NCBI RefSeq assembly: GCF_000724625.1
Contig: NZ_CP007139.1
Span: forward strand, 3,286,001 to 3,350,000
Source: Fimbriimonas ginsengisoli Gsoil 348
Lineage (GTDB): Bacteria > Armatimonadota > Fimbriimonadia > Fimbriimonadales > Fimbriimonadaceae
Length of the DNA: 64,000 nucleotides
Reading direction: 5' to 3'
Shown here: positions 24,108 to 33,062 of the stretch, piece by piece
How the letters are laid out: each line of letters starts with the position of its first letter
How positions within the stretch are numbered: the first letter of the stretch is position 1
The notes under the pieces: model-generated
What the model saw: only the letters and a program-made list of their open reading frames with translations
Databases searched by the model: none
Told to the model about the DNA's origin: nothing
Position numbers and translations under genes: made by a program

Positions 24108-25682
24108 CTACTGGAACCTCCATTGCTGGTTGGTTTTGCCGTTGGACTGATACTGATCGACGAGGGTGCCGTTGTTCCTCTTGGCGCCAACGACGTCTAG
24201 CAATAGTCCGCTATTGACGTTCTTCAGGTTGTAAACGCCGGCGCTGACCTGAACGATCTGCCATTGCTGGTTGGTGCCACCGCCGTACGGCCACTGATCG
24301 ACTTTCGCTCCATTCGTGGTCGAGGCTCCGTAGACTTCGAGGGCAAGGCCGCTGGCGACGTTGATGAGCTTAACGACGTTATTCCCGAGATTCGTCAGGA
24401 CCCATTTCTGGTTGTTCCCGCCGTTTACGGACCAGATGTCCATCTGGGTGCCGTTCGCCGTCGAGGAGCCCGGATCGTCCAGCGCAGAGCCGCTTTGGAC
24501 TCCGACGATCGTATAGGTTCCGTTGTTGATCAGGTTCCCCTGTGCCGGCGGGGGCACGGCAGACGTTCCCAGGAACGAATTGAGCATCGTTTGGTCCGTG
24601 ACCGCACCCGTGGTCCAGTTGAATACCTGGCCCGCGATATTCCAAACCGTACAGTAGAGGCCATGGCTGTTCGCCGAATCGTGGACGTACTTGTTCCAAT
24701 ACGTGCACGAGTCGTAGTTCAGCGTAATGTTGGCCCCGGTCAGGTCAGGCTCGGACGGCTTCGGGGAAGCCTCGTATTCTCCAATAAGAACAGGAACGCC
24801 CGCGTTCTTGAATTGGGTCTGCATCTTGGTGAACTCAGACTCCACGTAGGCTTCCTCTCCCCAGGTGGCGTTCCGGGAAGGCAACGTGGTGGAATGGTAG
24901 CCGTTCCCCCAGAAGTAGAACATGTTGCCCCAGGACGCATCCGACGTGAGCTGAGTGAACTGGAACGGGTCGTAGAGATGCACCTCGAGCATGATGCGAT
25001 GGGCAGAATCTGTGGGCATCGAAGCGGGAGTCAGCCAACTGCACGTGTTGTCGATGTTGGTCGTCGGCCCCTGCACGATCAGCCAGCGCGTCGCGTTGTT
25101 GCCGCCGGTGCCGCGCACCGCGTTTACGAACGTCTGGTAATACTGGAACAGAACGCTTGTCTGGGCCGCGCTGGTGGCATTCGGTTCGTTGGCGGCGGCG
25201 AAGAGCACGTGGGAGTCGTATCCGTTGAAGGCGGTCGCGACCTGCTGCCACATACGCTGCATCTTGGTGTTGAGCGTCGAGTTGAAGCTCGCGTAGCCTC
25301 CGCTGTCGAGCCATCCATTGTCCCAGTGATCGTTGATGATCACATAGAGGCCCCGGGCAGTGCACCAGTTGACGGTCTGTTGCACCTGGGACATAAAACT
25401 GGAGCTAATATTTCCGTTGGCGTCCGAAGCGTTTATCCAAGCGCATGGGATCCGAATCGTATTGAATCCGGCGTTCGCCACTGAGTTGATGAGCGCCTGG
25501 CTAGGTAGCGGACCCCAGGAACCGGGGCTGGGAATCGCTTCGAAAGTGTTGCCGAGGTTCCACCCGGTGCTTGGCGTCGGGAGCTGTCCGAACGCCCCCA
25601 TCGGCAGGGCAAGCGAGCAAGCGATAGCAAGAATAGTCTTTAGCCGGGCGTTCTTTAGGCCCTTCGCTGATCTAATCGACAT
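24108..25682 (-). CDS. Secreted GH5 family glycoside hydrolase with ricin-type lectin domain
   Basis: A 524-residue extracellular glycanase, probably an endo-beta-1,4-glucanase or mannanase. GAGGAG 9 bases upstream fixes the ATG at 25682, and the protein opens with a signal peptide (about 1-32). The GH5 domain begins TGWNLGNTFEA, has IIINDHW-like strand 4, the acid/base Glu166 in FAAANEPN and the nucleophile Glu302 in VPVLIGEYEAS. After a PPPAQGN linker, residues 387-524 form a ricin B/CBM13-like trefoil with three NQ.W-type repeats. It is divergent from an AraC regulator, with only 56 bp between the two starts, which suggests carbohydrate-responsive control. Confidence 0.9.
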   Translation of the reverse strand: MSIRSAKGLKNARLKTILAIACSLALPMGAFGQLPTPSTGWNLGNTFEAIPSPGSWGPLPSQALINSVANAGFNTIRIPCAWINASDANGNISSSFMSQVQQTVNWCTARGLYVIINDHWDNGWLDSGGYASFNSTLNTKMQRMWQQVATAFNGYDSHVLFAAANEPNATSAAQTSVLFQYYQTFVNAVRGTGGNNATRWLIVQGPTTNIDNTCSWLTPASMPTDSAHRIMLEVHLYDPFQFTQLTSDASWGNMFYFWGNGYHSTTLPSRNATWGEEAYVESEFTKMQTQFKNAGVPVLIGEYEASPKPSEPDLTGANITLNYDSCTYWNKYVHDSANSHGLYCTVWNIAGQVFNWTTGAVTDQTMLNSFLGTSAVPPPAQGNLINNGTYTIVGVQSGSALDDPGSSTANGTQMDIWSVNGGNNQKWVLTNLGNNVVKLINVASGLALEVYGASTTNGAKVDQWPYGGGTNQQWQIVQVSAGVYNLKNVNSGLLLDVVGAKRNNGTLVDQYQSNGKTNQQWRFQ

Positions 25683-25738
25683 TGATTGTTCTCCTCTTTC
25701 CGAGAACTTCAGTGTTCGGTAACTTTGAGGTCCGCGCA
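25683..25738. promoter_or_regulatory. Shared divergent regulatory region of GH5 and AraC genes
   Basis: Only 56 bases separate the GH5 start at 25682 from the AraC start at 25739, and both ribosome binding sites lie in this stretch. Any AraC binding site must lie here or inside the genes. I see no clear direct repeat pair. Confidence 0.4.
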
Positions 25739-26530
25739 ATGCAAAATATCGATGGGATAATGCACAGTCTTCCAATGCGTGGGGTATTTGCCGATACATT
25801 CGTCGGCGGCGGGAACTACAGATCTCATCATCACGCGTTCTGGGAGATCATCTATGTGCGGACCGGATCGGTGAAGATTTGCCAGGGATCGGCGGTTTTC
25901 GACATGGGACCGGGCATGATTCTGCTTCACCCGCCTTTCGTGGAGCATGCGGACAGCTCAACCTCCGAGTACTCCATTTTTTATGTGCAGATCGACGCTC
26001 CTGCCGACGCGCCCTGGCCGGGAATAGCGAATGACGACTCTTTTCAGTCGATGGGGCGGATCTGTGAGGCGACCTGCCGCGAGTGGAAGGGCAGTCACCC
26101 CCTAAGAGAAGAGATGATCGCGAACTTGACCCAGCAAACGGATCTCTTGCTGAGGCGCTTTAAGACGGCGGAGCATCGTTCCAAGGGAGAGATTTTGGTC
26201 GCCGCGGCGGAAAGGATCTTGGAGGAGCGGTACAACCTGCCGATCACCGCCGCAGAACTCGCGTCGGAACTTGGAGTTTCGAGGTCGCTGTTGTACGCGG
26301 AATTCACCGCGGTGACGGGGCAAACCCCCAAGGCGTACGTGCTTCGCCGGCGGTTGGAACATGCCACGGCGATGTTGCAACACACGAACTTCACGCTGGA
26401 AAGAATCGCGGCGGCGACAGGGTTCTATTCTTCGAGCCACCTGGCGAGGCACGTAAAGGCGTCGACGCACCAAAGCCCCGGCACCATCCGCAAACTCGCC
26501 TTAGCTCGGAATTCCCGGCCAACCGAATAG
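25739..26530 (+). CDS. AraC-family transcriptional regulator
   Basis: A 263-residue regulator. The ATG at 25739 is preceded by TGAGG; the earlier in-frame start at 25682 overlaps the divergent GH5 start and adds no conserved sequence. The N-terminal cupin sugar-sensing domain has the HHHAFWEIIYVRTGSVKI strand and GMILLHPPFVEHA. The C-terminal pair of helix-turn-helices begins ITAAELASELGVSRSLLYAEFTAVTGQTPKAYVLRRRLEHA and ends with FTLERIAAATGFYSSSHLARHVKASTHQSP. Its position divergent from the GH5 gene makes it the likely local activator; the effector is unknown. Confidence 0.9.
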   Translation: MQNIDGIMHSLPMRGVFADTFVGGGNYRSHHHAFWEIIYVRTGSVKICQGSAVFDMGPGMILLHPPFVEHADSSTSEYSIFYVQIDAPADAPWPGIANDDSFQSMGRICEATCREWKGSHPLREEMIANLTQQTDLLLRRFKTAEHRSKGEILVAAAERILEERYNLPITAAELASELGVSRSLLYAEFTAVTGQTPKAYVLRRRLEHATAMLQHTNFTLERIAAATGFYSSSHLARHVKASTHQSPGTIRKLALARNSRPTE

Positions 26531-26821
26531 GAATTGGTCCATCCTCCCGACCTCCGCGATGCCGGGAATCGCCGTTATAAGCGAGACGGTAACCAGCCGA
26601 GTGGACCTTAGCGCGGTTCCTTTCGATGCCGCCATTGGCTGAGCATGGTCATCTTACGGTGATCTGGTCCAGGTGGATCAAGCTGCCCTAAGCCTCGCGG
26701 CAGGGTCAGCACACACTCAAGCCAAAAGATATCGGATTAAGTTTGCTTATTCGATAATAGCAAACAAATCGTGATAGCATGTTGATCGTCTCTCACCCAT
26801 GAGACTGTCAAGAGGCGTTCC
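26531..26821. other. Upstream region of the ATPase cassette with a 25-bp dyad
   Basis: No gene is seen in these 291 bases. The right half turns AT-rich. GTTTGCT at 26741-26747 and AGCAAAC at 26759-26765 form a perfect 7-bp dyad with an 11-base centre, positioned 57 bases before the cassette's first start codon: a possible operator. A related GATAGCAAA motif occurs on the far side of the cassette near 33167. Confidence 0.5.
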
Positions 26822-28231
26822 TTGGACCTATTTGCCACGATTACCGTCCGTCAGTTCTCTGACTTACTACGACAAACGCCGATCGGTACGTTGCTTCGTA
26901 GGGACCAATGCCCGTTGCTCGTAAAGTTTCGCGAGAATAATTCGGTCGACTTCACCACCAGACTGACCAAAGACGGTAACTCCAAGTGCTTTCGGATCTC
27001 AGCGGCGAGACAGAGCAACGGCAACCAGGTTAAGTTGGTGGCGCGTGATATCCCCGAAATTCAGTTTCCCACCGTCGCAAGCTTCAATTGTATGGGCTTG
27101 TTGGCGGCCTGGAAGAATGACTTGGAACTTCCAACGATCTGGATTTCTCCCTCGGCAGAGGATTTATTGGGTGCTGGCAAGTTGGATTCCGGTCTGGTCG
27201 TCATTTTCGGCGAAACCGGGTCGGGAAAATCGGTCTTGGCAGATCGCATCTGCCAGCACGTCTTTGATAACCTTCGAGGCGGAAAGGGACACGTGCTGCG
27301 TTTCGGCGATCCGGTGGAAGGGGCGTTTAACTTCCACACTCGTTACGGAGTGCAGTTGGGACAGTTCTCCGACGTAGCGGTCGAGACGCAACGGAACCTC
27401 GGATCAGACACTCCTTCACTCGACCAATTCGGAATGGACGCGCTACGGCAGAAACCAGCGCTTGTCAGTGTCTCGGAATTGCGTAGTTCGGCGGATATGC
27501 TCGCAGCGCTAGAGTTAGCTTCCACCGGACACCTCGTAGTTGCAACGGCACACTCGGGTTCGCTCAAGGAGGGGTTCGCCAGGCTGATGAACGCCTACGG
27601 CTGTTTCGCGAACCCCGATCTCAAGGCGCCGCTTATTTCCTCGGTGCGGTGCCTGATCCATGTGGAGAGTAAGAAGGTTAACCTTCGTGAACTCGAAGGG
27701 CCCTCGCGGAAGTATAAGATCGTGCTGCCCACTGTCTGGTCAAAGACTCCAAGCGCTTTGGTGCACTTCATTGCCGACGGACCGCAGATGATCACACCAT
27801 CTAGCGGTGCGAGCTCGGATGCGGCCGACCCGCTCTACTACTACTCGGAGCCAAAGACCGTATTCAATCTGATTGCGCGAGCAGTCATCGATCTCCACAC
27901 GGATCCGTCCAAGTTGTCCGCGACGGCCACTTGCAAGTCGGACTGGCAAGGAGTCAACGCCCAGAAAGCCTCGGTTTCAGGGGAATGGGAATCGTACGTA
28001 AGACTACTCCTCGATCACATCACTGGGAAAAAAGCACCCGCTCACACCGACGACGAAATCGAGCGTCAAACGAGCCGGTTGCTCGACCACGTTTGGTCGA
28101 CCGTGATGTGTCAGGAGAGGGAGGGCCATCTGAATTGGAAAAAGGCCATGCCGCCCGACTTTGAAACGATCGAGGAGGATGTGAACACGATAGTTGAGGT
28201 GCTGAAGATCGCGATTAGGGAGATTTACTGA
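26822..28231 (+). CDS. PilT/GspE-like secretion-type ATPase of an unrecognised system
   Basis: A 469-residue P-loop ATPase with the four motifs of type II/IV secretion ATPases in correct order and spacing: Walker A GETGSGKS (130-137), an Asp-box-like LRFGDPVEG (159-167), a degenerate Walker B ALRQKPALVSVSELR (207-221, Glu219), and a His box LASTGHLVVATAHSGS (232-247). PilT itself is about 345 residues; here residues 1-100 could be a divergent N-domain, and the last 180 residues match nothing I know. It starts at a TTG preceded by AGAGG and is coupled (1-bp gap) to the KaiC-like gene. No pilus or secretion gene is nearby, so the motor has probably been recruited to another job. Confidence 0.7.
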   Translation: MDLFATITVRQFSDLLRQTPIGTLLRRDQCPLLVKFRENNSVDFTTRLTKDGNSKCFRISAARQSNGNQVKLVARDIPEIQFPTVASFNCMGLLAAWKNDLELPTIWISPSAEDLLGAGKLDSGLVVIFGETGSGKSVLADRICQHVFDNLRGGKGHVLRFGDPVEGAFNFHTRYGVQLGQFSDVAVETQRNLGSDTPSLDQFGMDALRQKPALVSVSELRSSADMLAALELASTGHLVVATAHSGSLKEGFARLMNAYGCFANPDLKAPLISSVRCLIHVESKKVNLRELEGPSRKYKIVLPTVWSKTPSALVHFIADGPQMITPSSGASSDAADPLYYYSEPKTVFNLIARAVIDLHTDPSKLSATATCKSDWQGVNAQKASVSGEWESYVRLLLDHITGKKAPAHTDDEIERQTSRLLDHVWSTVMCQEREGHLNWKKAMPPDFETIEEDVNTIVEVLKIAIREIY

Positions 28232-28232
28232 A

Positions 28233-31200
28233 ATGGGCGTCCTCAAAACTTACATTTACGAGCTTGATCGTCTCTTTCACCCGGTAGACGAATATGGAAA
28301 AGTTTGTTATGAAAAGCATGGCATTCAGTCGCCAATCGTGCTCACAGCGGATCTAGAGCTAAAGCCCAAAGAGTCAGTCCCCGAAAGAACCCTTACGATT
28401 TCCCTCGCCGGGGCGGCGGGTACTGGCAAGTCGATTTTGGCTTTGCACTTCGCTGCTGCTTTTCTCGTCGAGAACCCTGGCGCATTTGTCATGTACATCT
28501 CAACTGACTTGAGCCATGGCGTCGCAAAACGACAAATGGAGTCGTTCGGACTTGGCAAGCCCGGGGAACTTTGGGAATTCTTTGAGAGACCCAAAAACAG
28601 TATCAATCTGCGAACGGTGGTTGACCTACCTAAGGTCGAATGGGGCGCCCTCGGGGACGGAACCTTTCTTCGTAGCGTGATTAGCCCGGAGTCGATCATA
28701 CAATCCAGTTTATCAACGACAACGGTAAACAAGACTGCAGAGCCCGATATAAGTAGCGTCCACTTTGTGGACTTTCAGGAAGGAGCGAGTGGTGACGATT
28801 GGCTGTACCTTGAGGAGTTCCTATCCAAGCTCCTGCCATTAATGGAAAAGATCTTCCCACAGCGCAAGGTGCTCCTCGTGATCGATGCCATCGAAGGTTT
28901 AGATACACCCGGTTCAGGAGAGTTGCCGATTTCGAGGCACGGGCGGCGCCAGCGGCTCGCAAGGCTCATGGAAACCACCACCCGCAACGCCAACATTGTA
29001 TTCACCTTGGAGGCTACGGAACCGAACTTAGATGTCGACGAGGAATTTGTCTCGGACGTTGCGATCCATCTTAACCGAGACCAAACTGAGCACGGCTCGC
29101 GAACCACTTTAGAAGTCAAGAAGGCGCGGGGCATGTATGTCTACTCGGGAGTACATGAGTTAGTTATTAGAGGAAACCGAGGGACGACAACCGACGAGCA
29201 GGTCAACGAAGATGATCCCGACCTTCCTTGCAATAAGGTTCTCCTCCTGCCATCTCTATCGGTTTTTGAACAACGATTAGAGCTGAAATCAGCCAAGGAC
29301 TCTATCGCTTGGCCCGACAATAGCGTCGTTCTGGAACCGTGCAATCTAAAATTTGGAATTCCCGCTCTTGACGAAATGCTTAGCGAGGAAGGCGGCTTGG
29401 GTGCTGGAGGTATACACCTAATTCTTGGAGAAGAGTACACACACACGTCAAAATTGATAACTGCGTTCTTATCGCAAGGTTGTTATCGAGTTTATGAACT
29501 ATTAATGGTGGGGGCAAAGGCAAAATTACGCCCAGATATTGACCTGCTAGGTCGCGAATTCCGTAAAGCGGTGATAGCGTATCTCCCAGATGTCCGTCGC
29601 CAACTACTTTCACAGTTAATTCCAAATTCAGCATTGCCTCAGGACCTATTTGGAACAGGATTACTCTTTAGCTCTGGGAGGTCTGTTACGGCGCGGAGCT
29701 ATTTGAATGGTCTTATTGAAAATTGGAATGCAATCTTTCAGGTTCAAGAAGGAGATCGCCTTGATGTAATTAATGCAAAAGTAGATGAGTCGGGAGTAAA
29801 GGAAGTCGCAGAGGTATCTGCCATGTTTTGTACGCAATTTCTTGCCCATAAAGGAGTACGTAGCTCGTTAAAGGCACCGCGTCCTTTCATTTACCGAAGA
29901 ATGCCGTCGAGACCTCTGTCTAAGGAGATGGTGTACTTTATCATCTTAGAGAATATGAAGGCCGCAATTGTTCAGCAGATTATCGGCGATTACCAGATCG
30001 GAATGGAAAGAACGTCAGGCCCGAGCGAGCGACCAATGAACCCGAGCTCCTTTAAAAAGTTGAACGCCGATATCGCAAGGTTCTGTCAAGAGTTTCCCAG
30101 GCTTCGCTATCCCCATGCGTGGCGGGTGCGGGTGGCCTTCGAGGAAATCTCAACGCTTTTGTCGTCCATTCCTCAAGAAGATCGTGAAACGCTTACGGCG
30201 GCTATCGTCGATTTGTGTCGAGTCACTGGCGTCACCGCCTTGTTTACCGATAAGCAACAAGGCGGGCCGCTGGGCGATTCCGCTCAATCGTCAACTGGCG
30301 TTGTTCACGCTCGAACAGAAAGCGCGATCTATACTTGGCACGTTCCATATGGGAGCGGCTCAAAGGTAGCAATTGCGAAAGTTCCGCCTGTTAGCCGCGA
30401 GAAGCAGGTGGTGGTCAGGGAGCTGCGGGGCTTCAGTGAATCTCAGCGTTTAGAAATCGACCGCTGCCTAGAGTTGTATTTGGATGTCATCCCGAGTCAC
30501 GGAGCCGAACTGGAGGATCTTCGGCGAGTACCGTTAACCGTGCTGCTCGGGACGGAAGGTGAGCTCTGGGGTGATCGCTCCTTCGAAACGCAGTGCGCAG
30601 ACCTTCTTCGGTCAAGCCTCGGTGATAGCTTTCATCTTCACCGACCAGATAGCTCAGATGTCCTTCATGTTGAGTCTATGCCCGGCCAAGTGCTTGAGAG
30701 TTTCGTAAATTACAGTCTTCATGCCGCCGAACCAAGAACGGTAGTGGCGATGATCGACGAATACTGGTCCAGGAACACAAGAGAGTGGTTCCGAAAGGGA
30801 CAATCGCGGGCAAAGGATCGATTCCTAGAGTTGGACGCCGCTATGGTCGGTCGCCTACGTCACCAAGAATTCGACAACGACGTCCAACCGATCCCGGATG
30901 AAAAGGATGAGCGACATCGGCGTCTCATTCCCTTCACATGGAATTTTGGATTATCTCTTTTGCGAATGCGCCCTTGGGAATTTGCTGCCGCCAAGGTCGA
31001 GGAGGGATTGGCAAATAGTAAAGCTCCGAAGGACGTCAAAGTAAAGGAAGTTCTTGAATTAGCTCGCGGGAAGTTTGACGTACTACCAAAAGTGTGCTCT
31101 CTCAGAGGAACTGGGGAGTCGCTCGCAGAAGTTCAAGCCAATAGTGAAGTCGCTTGGCATGAATTCTTTGCGGCATGCCAGTATGTTAAGCGATTCTATT

Positions 31201-32480
31201 CCGCTCACGATGATTTACAAGTCTTCGAAATCGACGCGCCTGACTCCCAATCTCTGGTTAGTTTTGTGCTTGAAGTTTGGATGTCCACCGTGGTGTGGTT
31301 TTATACGAAAATAGAGCACCTGCCCAGTCAGAAGCGAAAATTTGGCCCGAACGACACTCTGCAACTTCCGAACGCGTTTACTAAGTGCCTTGCGTGTCTT
31401 TCGAAATGGGATGTCACGGGCGCACACCGGAAGCTCTTGGCTTCAATCACAAACCTTGAAAAAGATGATTTTGCGGAGTCTAAGTCGCTCTTTGAAGTGA
31501 TCGATGAAGGTATTCGGTACTTGAACGTTCCACCTCCGAATTCAATGCAAGACGCAGGTAACGTTATTGCCGACTCGGAAGAGGCGGATAGCGCCGTCTA
31601 CATTTTTTGCTTGTATCTTACGCTATTGACGTTAAGCCAGGTGGTCGACTTTCATCAGTGGGTGCTTGATCCCAATACGTTCATCTTTAAGCCGCGAACG
31701 TCCACTGGGAAAGCGGTGGCTGGGCGTTATTGGTATGCAACCGCTTCGTTTATGCTTCGCCGGGAGAGCAGCCCCGGTGTACCGAATTTCGACCCTAATG
31801 ACCCAATGGTGCCGATGGCGCTCCCAGGTTATTTCTCGGCGAGGGGTGATTGGCACCTGGCGGTGCTCGCAAGCAGCCGTAGCATTTACTTGGGCGAGTT
31901 GGCAATCCATGAGCTTTCTCGGTCAAAGGCGGCCACGATTCGGCTTCAAACGGGGGTGGGGTTGCCGATGTACAATTTGGTCCGTTCAGCCGACCGGAGC
32001 CCAGAGCGCCAGGTTCGCACAGCCTTGCCTTCTCCATTTGGAGGGAAGATGGCGTCGTTCGATTACGGATATGTTAAAGCCATCGCTCCGTTGCGGTATA
32101 GGGCCGACCGAGTGTCCCGTAAAATTGTTTTTCCAGGACACGAAGGTTACTTTCCCATTTACCGAAGTGAGATTAAAGGCTATATTCAAGAGACAAGTCT
32201 CTTTTCGAAGGGACTCACTCGGATACTGGTGTCATTATCTGAAGCCCACCGGGAAGGGAAGTCGGTCGACTTTTATGACGTCTTCGAAGAACTGGCAGAT
32301 CGGCTGAAGGGGAGAGAAGATCTTCGCTCAATTGTCTATGGTGTGGAAGCAACAGAGGAGGAGACTAATGGGGAATCTGTCCGGGAAGGGCTCGGGAGAT
32401 CCGATACTTGGACAATCTTCAACGATTATTTCTCACACTTCCGAGCTTTTCTGGAACCTCATAAGTCACGTGAGTCGTGA
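28233..32480 (+). CDS. Very large KaiC/RadA-like double P-loop protein of unknown function
   Basis: A 1415-residue protein I cannot assign to a named family. Domain 1 (about 35-315) has a RecA/KaiC-type Walker A GAAGTGKS (60-67), a VMYISTDLS strand like KaiC's SxE strand, Walker B VLLVIDAI (212-219, Asp218) and a terminal KKARGMYVYSGVHELVI resembling KaiC's RGxxHxxGxHxxxI. Domain 2 starts with FGIPALDEML (374-383), as KaiC repeats do, but its P-loop is LGEEYTHTSK, without the GxGKT core, so it is probably non-catalytic. The remaining 900 or so residues show no motif I recognise. Base composition is clearly AT-richer than neighbours (for example 29430-29860), suggesting transfer. Confidence 0.65.
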   Translation: MGVLKTYIYELDRLFHPVDEYGKVCYEKHGIQSPIVLTADLELKPKESVPERTLTISLAGAAGTGKSILALHFAAAFLVENPGAFVMYISTDLSHGVAKRQMESFGLGKPGELWEFFERPKNSINLRTVVDLPKVEWGALGDGTFLRSVISPESIIQSSLSTTTVNKTAEPDISSVHFVDFQEGASGDDWLYLEEFLSKLLPLMEKIFPQRKVLLVIDAIEGLDTPGSGELPISRHGRRQRLARLMETTTRNANIVFTLEATEPNLDVDEEFVSDVAIHLNRDQTEHGSRTTLEVKKARGMYVYSGVHELVIRGNRGTTTDEQVNEDDPDLPCNKVLLLPSLSVFEQRLELKSAKDSIAWPDNSVVLEPCNLKFGIPALDEMLSEEGGLGAGGIHLILGEEYTHTSKLITAFLSQGCYRVYELLMVGAKAKLRPDIDLLGREFRKAVIAYLPDVRRQLLSQLIPNSALPQDLFGTGLLFSSGRSVTARSYLNGLIENWNAIFQVQEGDRLDVINAKVDESGVKEVAEVSAMFCTQFLAHKGVRSSLKAPRPFIYRRMPSRPLSKEMVYFIILENMKAAIVQQIIGDYQIGMERTSGPSERPMNPSSFKKLNADIARFCQEFPRLRYPHAWRVRVAFEEISTLLSSIPQEDRETLTAAIVDLCRVTGVTALFTDKQQGGPLGDSAQSSTGVVHARTESAIYTWHVPYGSGSKVAIAKVPPVSREKQVVVRELRGFSESQRLEIDRCLELYLDVIPSHGAELEDLRRVPLTVLLGTEGELWGDRSFETQCADLLRSSLGDSFHLHRPDSSDVLHVESMPGQVLESFVNYSLHAAEPRTVVAMIDEYWSRNTREWFRKGQSRAKDRFLELDAAMVGRLRHQEFDNDVQPIPDEKDERHRRLIPFTWNFGLSLLRMRPWEFAAAKVEEGLANSKAPKDVKVKEVLELARGKFDVLPKVCSLRGTGESLAEVQANSEVAWHEFFAACQYVKRFYSAHDDLQVFEIDAPDSQSLVSFVLEVWMSTVVWFYTKIEHLPSQKRKFGPNDTLQLPNAFTKCLACLSKWDVTGAHRKLLASITNLEKDDFAESKSLFEVIDEGIRYLNVPPPNSMQDAGNVIADSEEADSAVYIFCLYLTLLTLSQVVDFHQWVLDPNTFIFKPRTSTGKAVAGRYWYATASFMLRRESSPGVPNFDPNDPMVPMALPGYFSARGDWHLAVLASSRSIYLGELAIHELSRSKAATIRLQTGVGLPMYNLVRSADRSPERQVRTALPSPFGGKMASFDYGYVKAIAPLRYRADRVSRKIVFPGHEGYFPIYRSEIKGYIQETSLFSKGLTRILVSLSEAHREGKSVDFYDVFEELADRLKGREDLRSIVYGVEATEEETNGESVREGLGRSDTWTIFNDYFSHFRAFLEPHKSRES

Positions 32481-32732
32481 AGCAGCCGACGACGGTGTGG
32501 TTACTTGAGGTCGATCGGATGCTGAAGACGATTTAGAGGTGAGGAGCACGACAAAGAGATGTGATTCCCCTAGACCGGCAAGGTCCTTAATAGTTATTGC
32601 GAGGAGTTTGAGTTTCATCGCTGGTTTAGTTCTTGATTTCACCCGCCCGATCTCGATATGAAGATGGCTCCGCATTCGCTACATCGACAGACCTTGGCCG
32701 ACTGTGACCACCGACTAATATCGCGGGACCGT
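32481..32732. other. Non-coding stretch after the ATPase cassette
   Basis: I find no supported gene here. One minus-strand frame ends with CRCSECGAIF, reminiscent of half a zinc ribbon, but it lacks a second Cys pair and a good start, so it is not called. Confidence 0.4.
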
Positions 32733-33062
32733 TTACGAAGCGGCATCCAGCTCGTAGGGGCCGAAATGCACCTTTGAGATGAGGACTGCCAGGCCGTAGG
32801 AGCGGAGGGCGCCGCCGGTCCAGGTTCGTTGAAGGGCTTTTTCTGGAATTGGGATCGCGCGGATGCGGTCCGCGCCATTAATGCCGGAAGACAAGATCAG
32901 CCGATTACCGTCAAAAGATACGAACAGCCAGCCTTCGCGAGAAAGGTCGACGCGAGTTAGGGGCACGGCTAAGACTTTTAGCCACGCGTTCCTCCGAAGC
33001 GTGTGTAGATCGGTTTTGCGCCAGGAGTTGCGGTTGTGACCGTTGGTGAAAAGGAGAGCCAT
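32733..33062 (-). CDS. Hypothetical protein
   Basis: A 109-residue protein that I do not recognise. The start is supported by AAGGAGG just before the ATG, although only about 2 bases lie between them. The middle is beta-rich (LKVLAVPLTRVDLSREGWLFVSFDGNRLILSSGING), with no transmembrane segment or signal peptide. It is convergent with the ATPase cassette and may belong to the same accessory block, but its GC content looks closer to that of the chromosome. Confidence 0.5.
   Translation of the reverse strand: MALLFTNGHNRNSWRKTDLHTLRRNAWLKVLAVPLTRVDLSREGWLFVSFDGNRLILSSGINGADRIRAIPIPEKALQRTWTGGALRSYGLAVLISKVHFGPYELDAAS

Noticed and set aside
32466-32675. Minus-strand 69-codon frame downstream of the ATPase pair
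   Set aside because: It overlaps the end of the large gene, has low-complexity composition and no ribosome binding site.
32639-32878. Minus-strand frame ending in CRCSECGAIF as a zinc-ribbon protein
   Set aside because: The second Cys pair is missing, most of the frame overlaps a better-supported gene in another frame, and there is no start signal.
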